Below, one piece after another: positions 25,778 through 34,612 of a stretch of 64,000 bases of DNA; the first letter of the stretch is position 1, and each line of letters starts with the position of its first letter. Made by a program: the position numbers and the translations under genes. The notes beneath the pieces are model-generated. The model saw only the letters and a list, made by a program, of their open reading frames with translations, was not told where the DNA came from and did not search any database. Source of the DNA: Paratractidigestivibacter sp003150175 (lineage in GTDB: Bacteria > Actinomycetota > Coriobacteriia > Coriobacteriales > Atopobiaceae). The stretch is taken from NCBI RefSeq assembly GCF_964283195.1, contig NZ_CAXYLH010000002.1, one strand, 5' to 3'.

Positions 25778-27055
25778 ATGGATAAGCGCCCGTTCATAAA
25801 CAAAGAGAAGCTCGAGGCCGTCTGCGCCGAGCACCCCACTCCGTTCTACCTCTACGACGAGGCGGAGATTCGCCGTCGCGCGCGTGCGCTCAACCAGGCG
25901 TTCTCGTGGAACCCCGGGTTCAAGGAGTACTTCGCCGTGAAGGCCACCCCCAACCCTTGGATCGTGAGCATCCTTGCCGAGGAGGGCTGCGGCTGCGACT
26001 GCGCGACCGGCACCGAGCTTGCGCTTGCCGAGGCCTGCGGGGTCACGGGGGCCGACATCATGCTCTCGAGCAACGACACCCCCGACGAGGACTATCGCCA
26101 GGCGAGCGGCCTCGGCGCCATCATCAACCTCGACAGCCTCGACATGGTCGGCTGCCTCGAGCGGGCCCTTGGCGGCGAGCTCCCGAAGATGGTGTGCTGC
26201 CGCGTGAACCCCGGCGGCAACTTCGAGGCGGCCAACGGCATCATCGGTAACCCCCAGGACGCGAAGTTCGGCATGACGCGCGAGCAGCTCAAGGAGGCCT
26301 TCTCGCGCCTGGTGGCCCTCGGCGTCGAGGACTTCGGAATCCATGCGTTTCTTGCCAGCAACACCCAGGTCGACGACTACTACCCGCGCCTTGCCCGCCT
26401 GCTGTTCGAGGAGGCGGTCCGTCTCCGCGATAAGCTCGGCGTCCACGTGGGGCTCATCGACCTGTCCGGCGGCATCGGCGTCGACTACCGCCCGGAGGAT
26501 CCGGCGGCAGACATCGCGGCCATCGGCGAGGGTGTGCGCCAAGCGTACGAGGACGTGCTCGTGGCCGCCGGCATGGGGGACGTGAAGATCTGCTCCGAGC
26601 TCGGCCGCTGGATGCTCGCTCCCGCCGGCGCCCTCGTGACCCGCGTCATCCACGAGAAGGTGACCTACAAGGACTATCTCGGCGTCGACGCGTGCGCCGC
26701 CAACCTCATGCGCCCGGCGATCTACGACGCCTACCACCACATCACCGTGATGGGCAAGGAGGACGAGCCCGCGCCGCGCGTCTACAACGTCGTCGGCCGC
26801 CTCTGCGAGAACAACGACCAGTTCGCCCACGACCGGATGCTTCCCGAGACCACCATCGGCGATCTGCTCTTCATTCACGACGCCGGCGCCCACGGCTTCA
26901 GCATGGGCTACAACTACAATGGAAGCCTCCGCTCGGCCGAGCTGCTGCTGCGCGAGGACGGTAGCGTCCAGCGCATCCGCCGCGCGGAGACCCGCGCCGA
27001 CTACTTCGCGACGTTCGACGACGATCCGCGCTTCTCCTCGCTTGCACAGAAATGA
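25778..27055 (+). CDS. lysA: Diaminopimelate decarboxylase
   Basis: A 425-residue PLP-dependent fold-III decarboxylase; ATG 25778 has AAGGAGG upstream. Lys55 in FAVKATPNP binds PLP. DLSGGIGVDY is the glycine-rich phosphate loop and SELGRWM the following motif. CENNDQF near residue 345 corresponds to the CESxD active-site cysteine motif of the family, here with Asn-Asn, a variant. It converts meso-diaminopimelate to lysine, the last step of the pathway. It is first in the lysA-dapA-dapB-dapH unit under the lysine riboswitch, which supports the assignment over other group-IV decarboxylases. Confidence 0.85.
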   Translation: MDKRPFINKEKLEAVCAEHPTPFYLYDEAEIRRRARALNQAFSWNPGFKEYFAVKATPNPWIVSILAEEGCGCDCATGTELALAEACGVTGADIMLSSNDTPDEDYRQASGLGAIINLDSLDMVGCLERALGGELPKMVCCRVNPGGNFEAANGIIGNPQDAKFGMTREQLKEAFSRLVALGVEDFGIHAFLASNTQVDDYYPRLARLLFEEAVRLRDKLGVHVGLIDLSGGIGVDYRPEDPAADIAAIGEGVRQAYEDVLVAAGMGDVKICSELGRWMLAPAGALVTRVIHEKVTYKDYLGVDACAANLMRPAIYDAYHHITVMGKEDEPAPRVYNVVGRLCENNDQFAHDRMLPETTIGDLLFIHDAGAHGFSMGYNYNGSLRSAELLLREDGSVQRIRRAETRADYFATFDDDPRFSSLAQK

Positions 27056-27057
27056 CG

Positions 27058-27077
27058 AAAAGGGACTGTCCCTTTTT
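27058..27077 (+). terminator. Small terminator-like hairpin between lysA and dapA
   Basis: AAAAGGGA (27058-27065) and TCCCTTTT (27069-27076), 3-nt loop, with a T-run included. It probably lets only part of the transcripts continue into dapABH, or is the site of partial termination. It overlaps closely with the lysA stop codon. Confidence 0.55.
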
Positions 27078-27109
27078 ATCATTAAAATAATTATGAAAGG
27101 ACCTGAACT

Positions 27110-28000
27110 ATGGACATGAACAACCTCACGGGATCCGTCGTCGCCCTCGTCACCCCGTTCAAGAAGGACGGCAGCGTCGACTTCGAGCGCCTCGAGGGCC
27201 TCGTCGACTTTCACTTGGCCAACGGAACCGACGGCATCCTCGTGCTCGGCACGACGGGCGAGTCCGCCACGATGACGGACTCAGAGGACCTGTCGGTCGC
27301 CGAGTGCGTCGTGCAGCGCGTCGCCGGCCGCGTCCCCGTGATCGGCGGCTCGGGCTCCAACTGTACCGGCGAGTCGCTGCGCAAGTCGCTCGAGCTGCAG
27401 AAGCTCGGCGTCGACGGCCTGCTCATCATCTCGCCTTACTACAACAAGACCAACGAGGAGGGCATGTACCACCACCTCGCCGACGTCATGGACGTCGTCA
27501 ACGTGCCGTGCATCCTCTACAACATCCCCGGCCGCACCGGCTGCAAGATCAGCCCCGCCGTGGTCGAGCGCCTCTCTGCGCACCCCAACGCCTGGGGCAT
27601 CAAGGAGGCCTCCGGCGACATCTCCTACGCGGCGAGTATCGCGCACTGCCTGTCGGACGACTTCCGCATGATGAGCGGCAACGACGACATGATCGTGCCC
27701 CTGATGTCGCTCGGCGCCGTGGGCGTCATCTCGGTGTGGGCCGACGTCGCCCCGCGCACCGTCCACGACCTGTGCGCCAAGTTCCTCGCCGGCGACGTGG
27801 CGGGAGCCCGAAAGCTCCAGATCGACAACCTCGAGCTCATCCACTCGCTCTTCTGCGAGGTCAACCCGATTCCGGTCAAGGCGGCCTTGGCAAAGATGGG
27901 CCTTCTCGACGAGAATTACCGTAAGCCGCTTTGGCCCATGACTGATTCCGACCGCGAGCGCCTCTACGCCGCGATGAAGGGGGCTGGTTTGATTGACTAA
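27110..28000 (+). CDS. dapA: 4-hydroxy-tetrahydrodipicolinate synthase
   Basis: A 296-residue TIM-barrel lyase; ATG 27110 with GAAAGG site. GTTGESATM binds the pyruvate carboxylate, the YNIPGRTG tyrosine belongs to the proton relay, and Lys165 in GIKEASGD forms the Schiff base. It condenses pyruvate with aspartate semialdehyde, the first step of the diaminopimelate branch. Length and motifs are fully typical. It overlaps dapB by 8 bp. Confidence 0.95.
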   Translation: MDMNNLTGSVVALVTPFKKDGSVDFERLEGLVDFHLANGTDGILVLGTTGESATMTDSEDLSVAECVVQRVAGRVPVIGGSGSNCTGESLRKSLELQKLGVDGLLIISPYYNKTNEEGMYHHLADVMDVVNVPCILYNIPGRTGCKISPAVVERLSAHPNAWGIKEASGDISYAASIAHCLSDDFRMMSGNDDMIVPLMSLGAVGVISVWADVAPRTVHDLCAKFLAGDVAGARKLQIDNLELIHSLFCEVNPIPVKAALAKMGLLDENYRKPLWPMTDSDRERLYAAMKGAGLID

Positions 28001-28739
28001 CGCAGGGGACGTGCAGCTCACGAGCGTGATTCTCGTCGGCGGCGGCCGCATGGGCAAGCTCATCGCCCAGAAGCTCGACGCCGACGGCGGCTTTGCCGTC
28101 GAGGGTATCTACGACGTGGACAACGCCGACGAGCTCGACGGCCGCGCGCCCGTGGTCGACCTCGTCATCGACTTCTCGAACAAGGCGGGGCTCCCGCACG
28201 TGCTCGCCTACGTTGAGCGCACCGGCGCGGCCCTCGTCTCGGGCACGACGGGCTACGACGAGGCGGAGCTCGCGCAGCTTCGCGCCCTCGGCCGGAAGAC
28301 CCGCGTGATCCATTCCTTCAACTACTCGCTCGGCGTGGCGGCCCTCAAGCGCGCCTGCGCCCAGGCGGCGCTCGCCCTCGGCGACTGGGACTGCGAGATC
28401 GTCGAGACCCACCACAACAAGAAGGCCGACGCGCCCTCAGGCACCGCGGTCCTTCTCCTCGACGCGGTCGACCCCGACCACGAGTGCTCGGTGACCTATG
28501 GCCGCGAGGGGATGGTGGGGGAGCGCCCCGCCAAGGAGATCGGCATGCACTCGCTTCGCGGCGGAACCGTCGCGGGCACGCACGAGGTGCATTTCTTCGG
28601 CACCGATGAGGAGGTCTGCCTCACGCACCGCGCGACGAGCCGCCAGATCTTCGTCAACGGCGCCGTCGCCGCGGCGAAGCGGCTGCTCGCGCGCAAGGAG
28701 AACGGTTTCTACACCTTCGACCAGCTCATGTTCGAATAA
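27993..28739 (+). CDS. dapB: 4-hydroxy-tetrahydrodipicolinate reductase
   Basis: A 248-residue protein. TTG 27993, within the dapA end, is preceded by AAGGGGG at suitable distance; GTG 28011 is an alternative. The NAD(P) motif is VGGGRMGKL, SGTTGYDEAEL follows, and the catalytic/substrate-binding ETHHNKKADAPSGTA is complete. The length and the short N-terminal Rossmann domain are like compact Gram-positive/Thermotoga-type DapB. It reduces the dihydrodipicolinate precursor to tetrahydrodipicolinate. Confidence 0.92.
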   Translation: MTNAGDVQLTSVILVGGGRMGKLIAQKLDADGGFAVEGIYDVDNADELDGRAPVVDLVIDFSNKAGLPHVLAYVERTGAALVSGTTGYDEAELAQLRALGRKTRVIHSFNYSLGVAALKRACAQAALALGDWDCEIVETHHNKKADAPSGTAVLLLDAVDPDHECSVTYGREGMVGERPAKEIGMHSLRGGTVAGTHEVHFFGTDEEVCLTHRATSRQIFVNGAVAAAKRLLARKENGFYTFDQLMFE

Positions 28740-28781
28740 GGCGGCTACCCCCGCTTTTCTCAGAAAGGACCCACCTGCCCA

Positions 28782-29486
28782 ATGGACGCACAGGAGATCA
28801 TCAACTACATCGCGACCGCGCCGAAGAAGACCCCGGTCAAGGTCTATCTCAAGCTCAAGGAGGGCGCGAAGATCGACCTTTCGTGCGCCGACCACGTCTT
28901 CGGCAGCGACACCTGCAAGGTCGTCTTCGGCGACTGGGAGAAGATCGGCCCTGCCCTCGAGGCCGCGTCCGGCGCCATCGCCGACAAGGTCGTCGAGAAC
29001 GACGGCCGCAACACCGGCGTGCCCATGCTGAGCAAGCTCAACATCCACGCGCGCATCGAGCCCGGCGCCATTATCCGCGAGAAGGTCGAGATCGGCGACA
29101 ACGCCGTCATCATGATGGGTGCCGTCATCAACATCGGCTCCGTCATCGGCGAGGGCACGATGATCGACATGGGCGCCGTCCTGGGCGGCCGGGCGACCGT
29201 GGGCAAGAGGTGCCACATCGGCGCGGGCACCGTGCTCGCCGGCGTCGTCGAGCCCGCCAGCGCCACGCCTGTGGTCATTGAGGACGACGTCCTCATCGGA
29301 GCGAACGCGGTGGTGCTCGAGGGCGTGCGCGTGGGTCGCGGCGCCGTCGTCGCGGCGGGCGCCGTGTGCGTGGAGGACGTCCCGGTCGGCGCCGTCGTGG
29401 CCGGCGTGCCCGCCCGTGTGATCAAGCAGGCCGATGAGGTCGCTGCCGGCAAGGTCTCCCTCGTCGACGCGCTGAGGAACCTCTAG
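28782..29486 (+). CDS. dapH: 2,3,4,5-tetrahydrodipicolinate N-acetyltransferase
   Basis: A 234-residue protein with AGAAAGGA before ATG 28782. The N-terminal DapH domain (MDAQEIINYIATAPKKTPVKVYLK) is followed by a left-handed beta-helix of hexapeptide repeats (about residues 90-205, AIIREKVEIGDNAVIMMGAV...). The N-terminal type and length indicate the acetyl rather than succinyl branch. The partner aminotransferase and deacetylase are not adjacent. It is last in the riboswitch operon, followed by a terminator. Confidence 0.9.
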   Translation: MDAQEIINYIATAPKKTPVKVYLKLKEGAKIDLSCADHVFGSDTCKVVFGDWEKIGPALEAASGAIADKVVENDGRNTGVPMLSKLNIHARIEPGAIIREKVEIGDNAVIMMGAVINIGSVIGEGTMIDMGAVLGGRATVGKRCHIGAGTVLAGVVEPASATPVVIEDDVLIGANAVVLEGVRVGRGAVVAAGAVCVEDVPVGAVVAGVPARVIKQADEVAAGKVSLVDALRNL

Positions 29487-29516
29487 GCGCATCCGGCTTT
29501 ACATATCGTGATCTGG

Positions 29517-29546
29517 CGGCCCCCGGACGTAGCGCCCCGGGGGCCG
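29517..29546 (+). terminator. Terminator of the lysine operon
   Basis: A 10-bp perfect stem, CGGCCCCCGG (29517-29526) and CCGGGGGCCG (29537-29546), then TCGTTTG. Confidence 0.8.
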
Positions 29547-29591
29547 TCGTTTGTGGTTCCGGCTGAGCGGGCGGGATTTCATTGTGAGCGG

Positions 29592-29612
29592 TATAAACGT
29601 TATATAAACGTT
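29592..29612. promoter_or_regulatory. Tandem 10-mer TATAAACGTT in alcohol dehydrogenase promoter
   Basis: TATAAACGTT occurs at 29592-29601 and again at 29603-29612, an 11-bp period that places both on the same helix face. A TTGTGC (29613-29618) and a TATAAA (29629-29634) lie directly downstream. It looks like a tandem activator or repressor site overlapping the promoter. The protein that binds is unknown. Confidence 0.5.
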
Positions 29613-29685
29613 TTGTGCTGGGTAGACTTATAAAGTATGGGCCGACAGAGGGTCGACCTTATTTCTGAACAATGGAGGAATCGGC

Positions 29686-30852
29686 ATGGCTAATCGTTTT
29701 GTCCTCAACACCGTCAGCTATCACGGCAAGGGCGCCATCAAGGAGATCCCGGGTGAGATTACCCGTCGCGGTTACAAGAAGGTCTTCGTTTGTTCCGACC
29801 CCGACCTCGTCAAGTTCGGCGTGACCTCCAAGGTCACCGACGAGCTCGACGCCGCCGGCATCGCCTGGTCCCTCTACTCCGAGATCAAGCCCAACCCCAC
29901 CATCAAGAACGTCCAGGGCGGCGTCGAGGCGTTCAAGGCCGCCGAGGCCGACTGCATCGTGACCATCGGCGGCGGCTCCTCCATGGACACCGCCAAGGCC
30001 ATCGGCATCATCATCGAGAACCCCGAGTTCGCCGACGTGCGCTCCCTCGAGGGCGTCGCCCCCACCAAGAACCACGCGGTCTTCACCATCGCCGTGCCCA
30101 CCACCGCCGGCACCGCGGCCGAGGTCACTATCAACTACGTGATCACCGACCCCGAGAAGGTCCGCAAGTTCGTCTGCGTCGACACCAACGACATCCCCGA
30201 GGTCGCCGTCGTCGACCCCGACATGATGGCCTCCATGCCCGCCGGCCTCACCGCCGCTACCGGCATGGACGCGCTCACCCACGCCATCGAGGGCTACACC
30301 ACCAAGGGCGCTTGGGAGCTCTCCGACATGTTCCACTTCAAGGCCATCGAGCTCATCTCCAAGAACCTTCGCGACTCCGTCGCCGAGGCGAAGAGCGGCG
30401 TTCCGGCCTCCGGCCGCGAGGGCATGGCGCTCGGCCAGTACATCGCCGGCATGGGCTTCTCCAACGTCGGCCTCGGCATCGACCACGCCATGGCCCACAC
30501 GCTTTCCGCACACTACGACACCCCGCACGGCGTCGCCTGCGCCATGCTGCTCCCGATCGCGATGGAGTTCAACAAGCCCGTCGTGACCAAGCGCCTGGCT
30601 GAGGTCGCCGTCGCCATGGGCGTCGACACCACCGGCATGAGCGAGGACGAGGCCGCCGACGCTGCCATCGCCGCCGTCAAGCAGCTCTCCGAGGATGTCA
30701 ACATCCCCAAGACCTGCGAGGCCATGAAGGCCGATGAGATCGAGGTCCTGGCAAAGGACGCCATGGCCGACGCTTGCTTCCCGGGCAACCCGCGCGACGC
30801 CAGCCTCGAGGACGTCATCGAGCTCTTCAAGAAGATCTGCCCCGCAGCCTAG
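29686..30852 (+). CDS. Iron-containing alcohol dehydrogenase (FucO-like lactaldehyde reductase)
   Basis: A 388-residue protein, ATG with AATGGAGGAA. Group-III alcohol dehydrogenase with GGGSSMDTAKAIG (NAD-binding), PTTAGTAAE, and the metal ligands in GMDALTHAIEGY, GIDHAMAHTLSAHYDTPHG. Closest in feel to lactaldehyde:propanediol oxidoreductases, though other primary alcohols are possible. Codon use is extremely biased to C-ending codons (almost all Leu CTC, Ala GCC), a sign of very high expression compared with neighbours. It is monocistronic, between strong terminators, with tandem repeats in its promoter. Probably a fermentation redox sink. Confidence 0.9.
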   Translation: MANRFVLNTVSYHGKGAIKEIPGEITRRGYKKVFVCSDPDLVKFGVTSKVTDELDAAGIAWSLYSEIKPNPTIKNVQGGVEAFKAAEADCIVTIGGGSSMDTAKAIGIIIENPEFADVRSLEGVAPTKNHAVFTIAVPTTAGTAAEVTINYVITDPEKVRKFVCVDTNDIPEVAVVDPDMMASMPAGLTAATGMDALTHAIEGYTTKGAWELSDMFHFKAIELISKNLRDSVAEAKSGVPASGREGMALGQYIAGMGFSNVGLGIDHAMAHTLSAHYDTPHGVACAMLLPIAMEFNKPVVTKRLAEVAVAMGVDTTGMSEDEAADAAIAAVKQLSEDVNIPKTCEAMKADEIEVLAKDAMADACFPGNPRDASLEDVIELFKKICPAA

Positions 30853-30885
30853 CTTTATCTGCGCCGGGTTTTCGGGCCGTTCAGT

Positions 30886-30920
30886 GAGCGCCGGGAAGGA
30901 GCCGATCCTTCCCGGCGCTC
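30886..30920 (+). terminator. Terminator after the alcohol dehydrogenase
   Basis: A perfect 15-bp stem (30886-30900 with 30906-30920), loop GCCGA, followed by TTCTCGT. Confidence 0.85.
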
Positions 30921-30938
30921 TTCTCGTCGCGCCGCGGG

Positions 30939-31019
30939 TATAATCACGTGGCCCGCGCGACCGCGCGGACGCTCACGGGGCTTCGCGCCCCGCATGATTC
31001 GCGCGCAAGACATGCGCGC
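30939..31019 (+). promoter_or_regulatory. Promoter and three-hairpin leader of the DEAD-box gene
   Basis: A consensus -10 TATAAT at 30939-30944 (no clear -35) is followed by about 85 nt of leader with three hairpins in series: CCGCGCG/CGCGCGG (30953-30968), CGGGGC/GCCCCG (30976-30992) and GCGCGC/GCGCGC (31001-31019). Such a leader could be a substrate of the encoded helicase and permit cold or autogenous control (inference). Confidence 0.5.
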
Positions 31020-31036
31020 AGATAAGGAACGACCAT

Positions 31037-32668
31037 ATGCAACATCTCGAACCCGGCGCAGGGCGCGCCGAGAACCCCGATAACGCCGAGAATCCCGAAA
31101 GCGCGCACGAGATCTGCCCGCGCTTCGATGAGCTGGGGCTCTCCGCCCAGATGCTCGAGGCCGTCCGCGTCCTCGGATACGATTCGCCCACCCCTGTGCA
31201 GGCCCGCGCCATCCCCGAGGTGCTCGCCGGCCGCGACCTTCTCGCCGCGGCCCAGACCGGCACCGGAAAGACCGCTGCCTTCCTGCTGCCCACGATGGAT
31301 CGCCTGGAGCACGTCGCGCCGCCCAAGCCCATGCCGGGACGCTCGGGCTCGCGCGGCTCCCGCAGGGGCGAGGGCCACGGCCACGGCCCCGCCATGCTCG
31401 TCGTCACCCCGACGCGCGAGCTCGCCCAGCAGATCGACGAGGTCGCCTCGAAGATCTCGGACGTCACGGGCCACGTCGCGCTGACCGTTGTCGGCGGCGT
31501 CGGCTACCAGCCGCAGGTCTCGGCCCTCGAGCACGGCTGCGACATTCTCGTCGCCACGCCGGGGCGCCTGGTCGACCTCATCGAGCAGGGTGCCTGCCAC
31601 CTCGACGAGGTCCGCGTCCTCGTGCTCGACGAGGCGGACCGCATGCTCGACATGGGGTTTCTGCCGACGGTGCGACGTATCGTTCGCGAGACCCCGCCGA
31701 CGCGCCAGACGCTGCTGTTCTCCGCGACGCTCGATGACGAGGCGGTGGGCGAGGTCGCCGACCTGGTCCACGATCCGGCGCGCGTGGAGATCGCCCCGGT
31801 GACGAGCACCGCGGACACGGTCGAGCAGTACGTCCTGCCCGTCTCGCCGGAGGCGAAAAACGCGCTGCTGCCCGATTTCCTCAAAAAAGAAGGCCCTTCC
31901 CGCGTCATCGTGTTCACCCGCGGCAAGCACCGCGCGGACGCGATCTGCCGGCGCCTGCGGAAGGCGGGGATCTCCGCCGCGCCGATCCACGGCAACCGCA
32001 GCCAGAACCAGCGCGAGCGCGCCCTCAACGACTTCCGCTCGGGCGACGCCGACGTCCTCGTGGCGACCGACGTGCTCGCGCGCGGCATCGACATCCCTGG
32101 CGTCCGTTATGTGGTTAACTTCGACGTCCCGTCGGAGCCGAACGACTACATCCACCGCATCGGTCGCACGGGCCGCGCGGGCGAGCTCGGCTGGGCCGTC
32201 ACCTTCGTGACCGAGGAGGAGCTGGACGAGTACCTCGACATCGAGGGGCTCATGGGCAAGGTCGCCGAGCCCTACGACGCCACTGGTCTCGTGCTCGGAG
32301 CCGAGCCCCCGCAGCTCGACCCTAACCGCGACCCCGCGGACCACAAGCCGAGGAAGAAGACCAAGCGCGGCAAGTCGAAGGCAAAAAAGAAGCTAGAGCA
32401 GGCGCGCCGCGAGGGCAAGCGCGCAGGCGACGAGTACGGCGACGTCGCGGGCCGCAGCAGCCGCCCCGAGCGGCGCCAAGCCGACGGAGCGCACGGCTCC
32501 AAGGACGACCCGCGCGCCGCGGGCAGGTGCGCGGGGGCGGGCGCTAACAATGGCTCGGCCAAGGGCAAGGGCGCGAATAAGGGTTCGGCCAGGGGCAAAG
32601 GCACCGGCAAAGCCGCTGGCAAGGCGCCCGCGAGGCGCCGCCCCGGCGACCACGGCGGCAGGCGCTAA
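31037..32668 (+). CDS. DEAD-box RNA helicase (RhlE-like)
   Basis: A 543-residue protein. The Q-motif region has FDELGL...YDSPTPVQ; then AQTGTGKT (I), PTRELA (Ia), TPGR (Ib), DEAD (II), SAT (III), IVFTRGK (IV), VATDVLARGID (V) and HRIGRTGR (VI). The helicase core ends at about residue 385. The tail is basic and low-complexity (repeats of the kind GSAKGKGANKGSARGKG), typical for RNA-binding tails. It probably unwinds structured RNA in ribosome assembly or decay. The start is ATG 31037 with AAGGAACG. Confidence 0.92.
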   Translation: MQHLEPGAGRAENPDNAENPESAHEICPRFDELGLSAQMLEAVRVLGYDSPTPVQARAIPEVLAGRDLLAAAQTGTGKTAAFLLPTMDRLEHVAPPKPMPGRSGSRGSRRGEGHGHGPAMLVVTPTRELAQQIDEVASKISDVTGHVALTVVGGVGYQPQVSALEHGCDILVATPGRLVDLIEQGACHLDEVRVLVLDEADRMLDMGFLPTVRRIVRETPPTRQTLLFSATLDDEAVGEVADLVHDPARVEIAPVTSTADTVEQYVLPVSPEAKNALLPDFLKKEGPSRVIVFTRGKHRADAICRRLRKAGISAAPIHGNRSQNQRERALNDFRSGDADVLVATDVLARGIDIPGVRYVVNFDVPSEPNDYIHRIGRTGRAGELGWAVTFVTEEELDEYLDIEGLMGKVAEPYDATGLVLGAEPPQLDPNRDPADHKPRKKTKRGKSKAKKKLEQARREGKRAGDEYGDVAGRSSRPERRQADGAHGSKDDPRAAGRCAGAGANNGSAKGKGANKGSARGKGTGKAAGKAPARRRPGDHGGRR

Positions 32669-32701
32669 GCGCCCGCCTCGACGCAAAAGAGAGGACATAC
32701 A

Positions 32702-33841
32702 ATGGCTGACGTGCGCGACTACCTGGAGCTTCGCGGGGACCTGCTGCTCTGCGAGCGGCCCTTCAACGACGTCGACAACGTGATCCTGGCGAGCCTCTCG
32801 TACCTCGACTTCCGCGGCATCCTCGACGGCGCGTCCGCAAAGAAGCACGTCGCGCAGGCTTGCGAGGAGTTCCTCGCGCGCGCCGCGGGCGAGGATATTG
32901 GCCCCTGGGTGCGCTCGCTCGCGACCATCGACGACCGCTTCGTCCGGGCACTGGGCCGCTCCGAGCGCTTCGGCGGCGCCGTCGCGCGCAACTACGTCGA
33001 CGTCACCGACGACGAGCGAACGCTGCAGTTCTCCGCCTTGACGGTCGACGTCGCCGAGGGTCTCTCGTATGTCTCGTTCCGGGGAACGGACAACAGCCTC
33101 GTCGGCTGGAAGGAAGACTTCATGCTGAGCTTCCGGGTCACGGCCGCCCAGCTCGCGGCCGCGTCTTACCTTCAGATGGAGGCTCGTCTCGCCACGAGCG
33201 AGGGAAGGCGGCTGCTCGTCGGCGGCCACTCGAAGGGCGGCGTGCTCGCTGCCTACGCGGCGGCTGTCCTGCCCGAGGAGCTGCGCGGCTGCGTCGAGCA
33301 CGTGTGGAGCGACGACGGCCCCGGAATGTACTCCGAGGCCATCCCTGCGCACGCGAGTGAGGTGTACGGCCAGAGGTTCACCCATGTGGTCCCGGCCTAC
33401 GACATCGTCGGCATGCTCTTCGACGACGGCTCCGACAAGCTCATCGTGCAGAGCTCCGCCTCGGGCGCCATGCAGCACGACCCCATGTCATGGCAGGTCA
33501 CGCGTACGGGGCTCGTCGAGGCGCCCGGGCTCGAGCCCGACTGCGTGCGCATGAACGCCGCGCTCGCGGGCTGGCTCGAGGGCGTCGAGCCGGACGAGCG
33601 GGAGCGCTTCACCGACGAGCTCTTCGATGTCCTGCAGGCGGGCGGCGCGACGAGGCTCGACGAGGTCATGGCGAGCCCACAGTCGATCCAGAAGGTGCTC
33701 TCGGCCCTCGGCGCCGCCGACCAGCGCACCAAGGACCTCGTCCGGGAGCTCCTTGGCGCCGCGATCGGCGCGAACGTCGAGTCCGCGAAGGACGCCTTCG
33801 TGAGCGCCGCGGCGCAGGCGGTCTCCAGGCTCGGCGCGTAA
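32702..33841 (+). CDS. DUF2974 (Mbeg1-like) lipase-fold protein
   Basis: A 379-residue protein. The N-terminus (ELRGDLLLCERPFNDVDNVILASLSYLDF) is the family hallmark. The alpha/beta-hydrolase nucleophile elbow GGHSKGG (about residue 180) follows a YVSFRGTD oxyanion-type segment, and further Asp/His candidates lie at about 205-240. No signal peptide, so cytoplasmic. The family has a lipase-3-like fold; no substrate has been seen from sequence. It follows the helicase by 33 nt and may be cotranscribed. Confidence 0.8.
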   Translation: MADVRDYLELRGDLLLCERPFNDVDNVILASLSYLDFRGILDGASAKKHVAQACEEFLARAAGEDIGPWVRSLATIDDRFVRALGRSERFGGAVARNYVDVTDDERTLQFSALTVDVAEGLSYVSFRGTDNSLVGWKEDFMLSFRVTAAQLAAASYLQMEARLATSEGRRLLVGGHSKGGVLAAYAAAVLPEELRGCVEHVWSDDGPGMYSEAIPAHASEVYGQRFTHVVPAYDIVGMLFDDGSDKLIVQSSASGAMQHDPMSWQVTRTGLVEAPGLEPDCVRMNAALAGWLEGVEPDERERFTDELFDVLQAGGATRLDEVMASPQSIQKVLSALGAADQRTKDLVRELLGAAIGANVESAKDAFVSAAAQAVSRLGA

Positions 33842-34016
33842 GGGCGCGTGCGGCCGCGAGGCCCTTTTTGATCGTATGGCATGGCGGGCGCGGCCGGCAC
33901 CCCGGTCTTTCCGCGCGTTCCCCCCTCGGTCTTCGTTTTTTCCGCGGGCATGGCGCGCGCCCGTCTTTACGGGTAGGCTTCCATACGACGAACAACCTTC
34001 TTTCTAAGGAGCGGTC

Positions 34017-34373
34017 ATGGGCTTTATCGGCAGTTGGATCACGACGGCGATCGCGACGGCGGTCGCCATCTGGCTCGTCCCCGGCATCGAGGCCATCGGC
34101 GGATCTTGGGCGGCGCCGATCTTCACCGCGCTCGTGCTCGGCATCCTGAACGCCACCGTCAAGCCGGTCCTCAAGGTCCTCTCGCTGCCGGTCAACCTGC
34201 TCACGCTGGGGATCTTCGGCCTTGTGGTCAACGCGTTCGTCCTCGAGCTCGCGAGCTACCTCTCGCGCAACATCTTCCACGCGGGCGTCTACGTCGACGG
34301 CTTCGGCGCGGCGTTCGTCGGCGCGATCGTGATCAGCCTCGTCGGGATGTTCGTGGGCTCGGTCATCCAGTAG
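34017..34373 (+). CDS. Phage-holin-family (PF04020-type) membrane protein
   Basis: A 118-residue protein with TAAGGAGCG site. Four membrane helices fill nearly the whole chain (about residues 5-20, 30-48, 58-80, 95-116), with the conserved central N.....KP.LK.LSLP.NLLTLGIF segment of the family. Despite the name there is no phage gene nearby; it is a chromosomal housekeeping-type membrane protein of unknown role. Confidence 0.8.
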   Translation: MGFIGSWITTAIATAVAIWLVPGIEAIGGSWAAPIFTALVLGILNATVKPVLKVLSLPVNLLTLGIFGLVVNAFVLELASYLSRNIFHAGVYVDGFGAAFVGAIVISLVGMFVGSVIQ

Positions 34374-34401
34374 CCGCATGTGTTTTCGCTCGTGAGTAAC
34401 C

Positions 34402-34432
34402 CGGCCTCGGCTGCGCATCTGAGCCGGGGCCG
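34402..34432 (+). terminator. Hairpin after the holin-family gene
   Basis: CGGCCTCGGCT (34402-34412) pairs with AGCCGGGGCCG (34422-34432) with one G-T pair; a weak T content follows. Confidence 0.55.
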
Positions 34433-34612
34433 GTCCTATGTCCGCAGGTTGCTCCCGCGGCAGGCTCATCGCGCGATATCTTGTTGTTCTGGCGTTAACG
34501 GCCGCTCGGCGCGGCGCGCCCGGCAGCTGGATGCTTTATTGCGCTAAAGTGTTCTAGGAAAACCGTGCCCAAGCCGGGCACCCGACCCGCCGCTCGCGCC
34601 AGGAGGCAATGA

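Noticed and set aside
34017..34373. Prophage trace suggested by a 'holin' family protein
   Set aside because: The family is widespread as a chromosomal membrane protein; no lysin, integrase, capsid or att-like repeat was seen.
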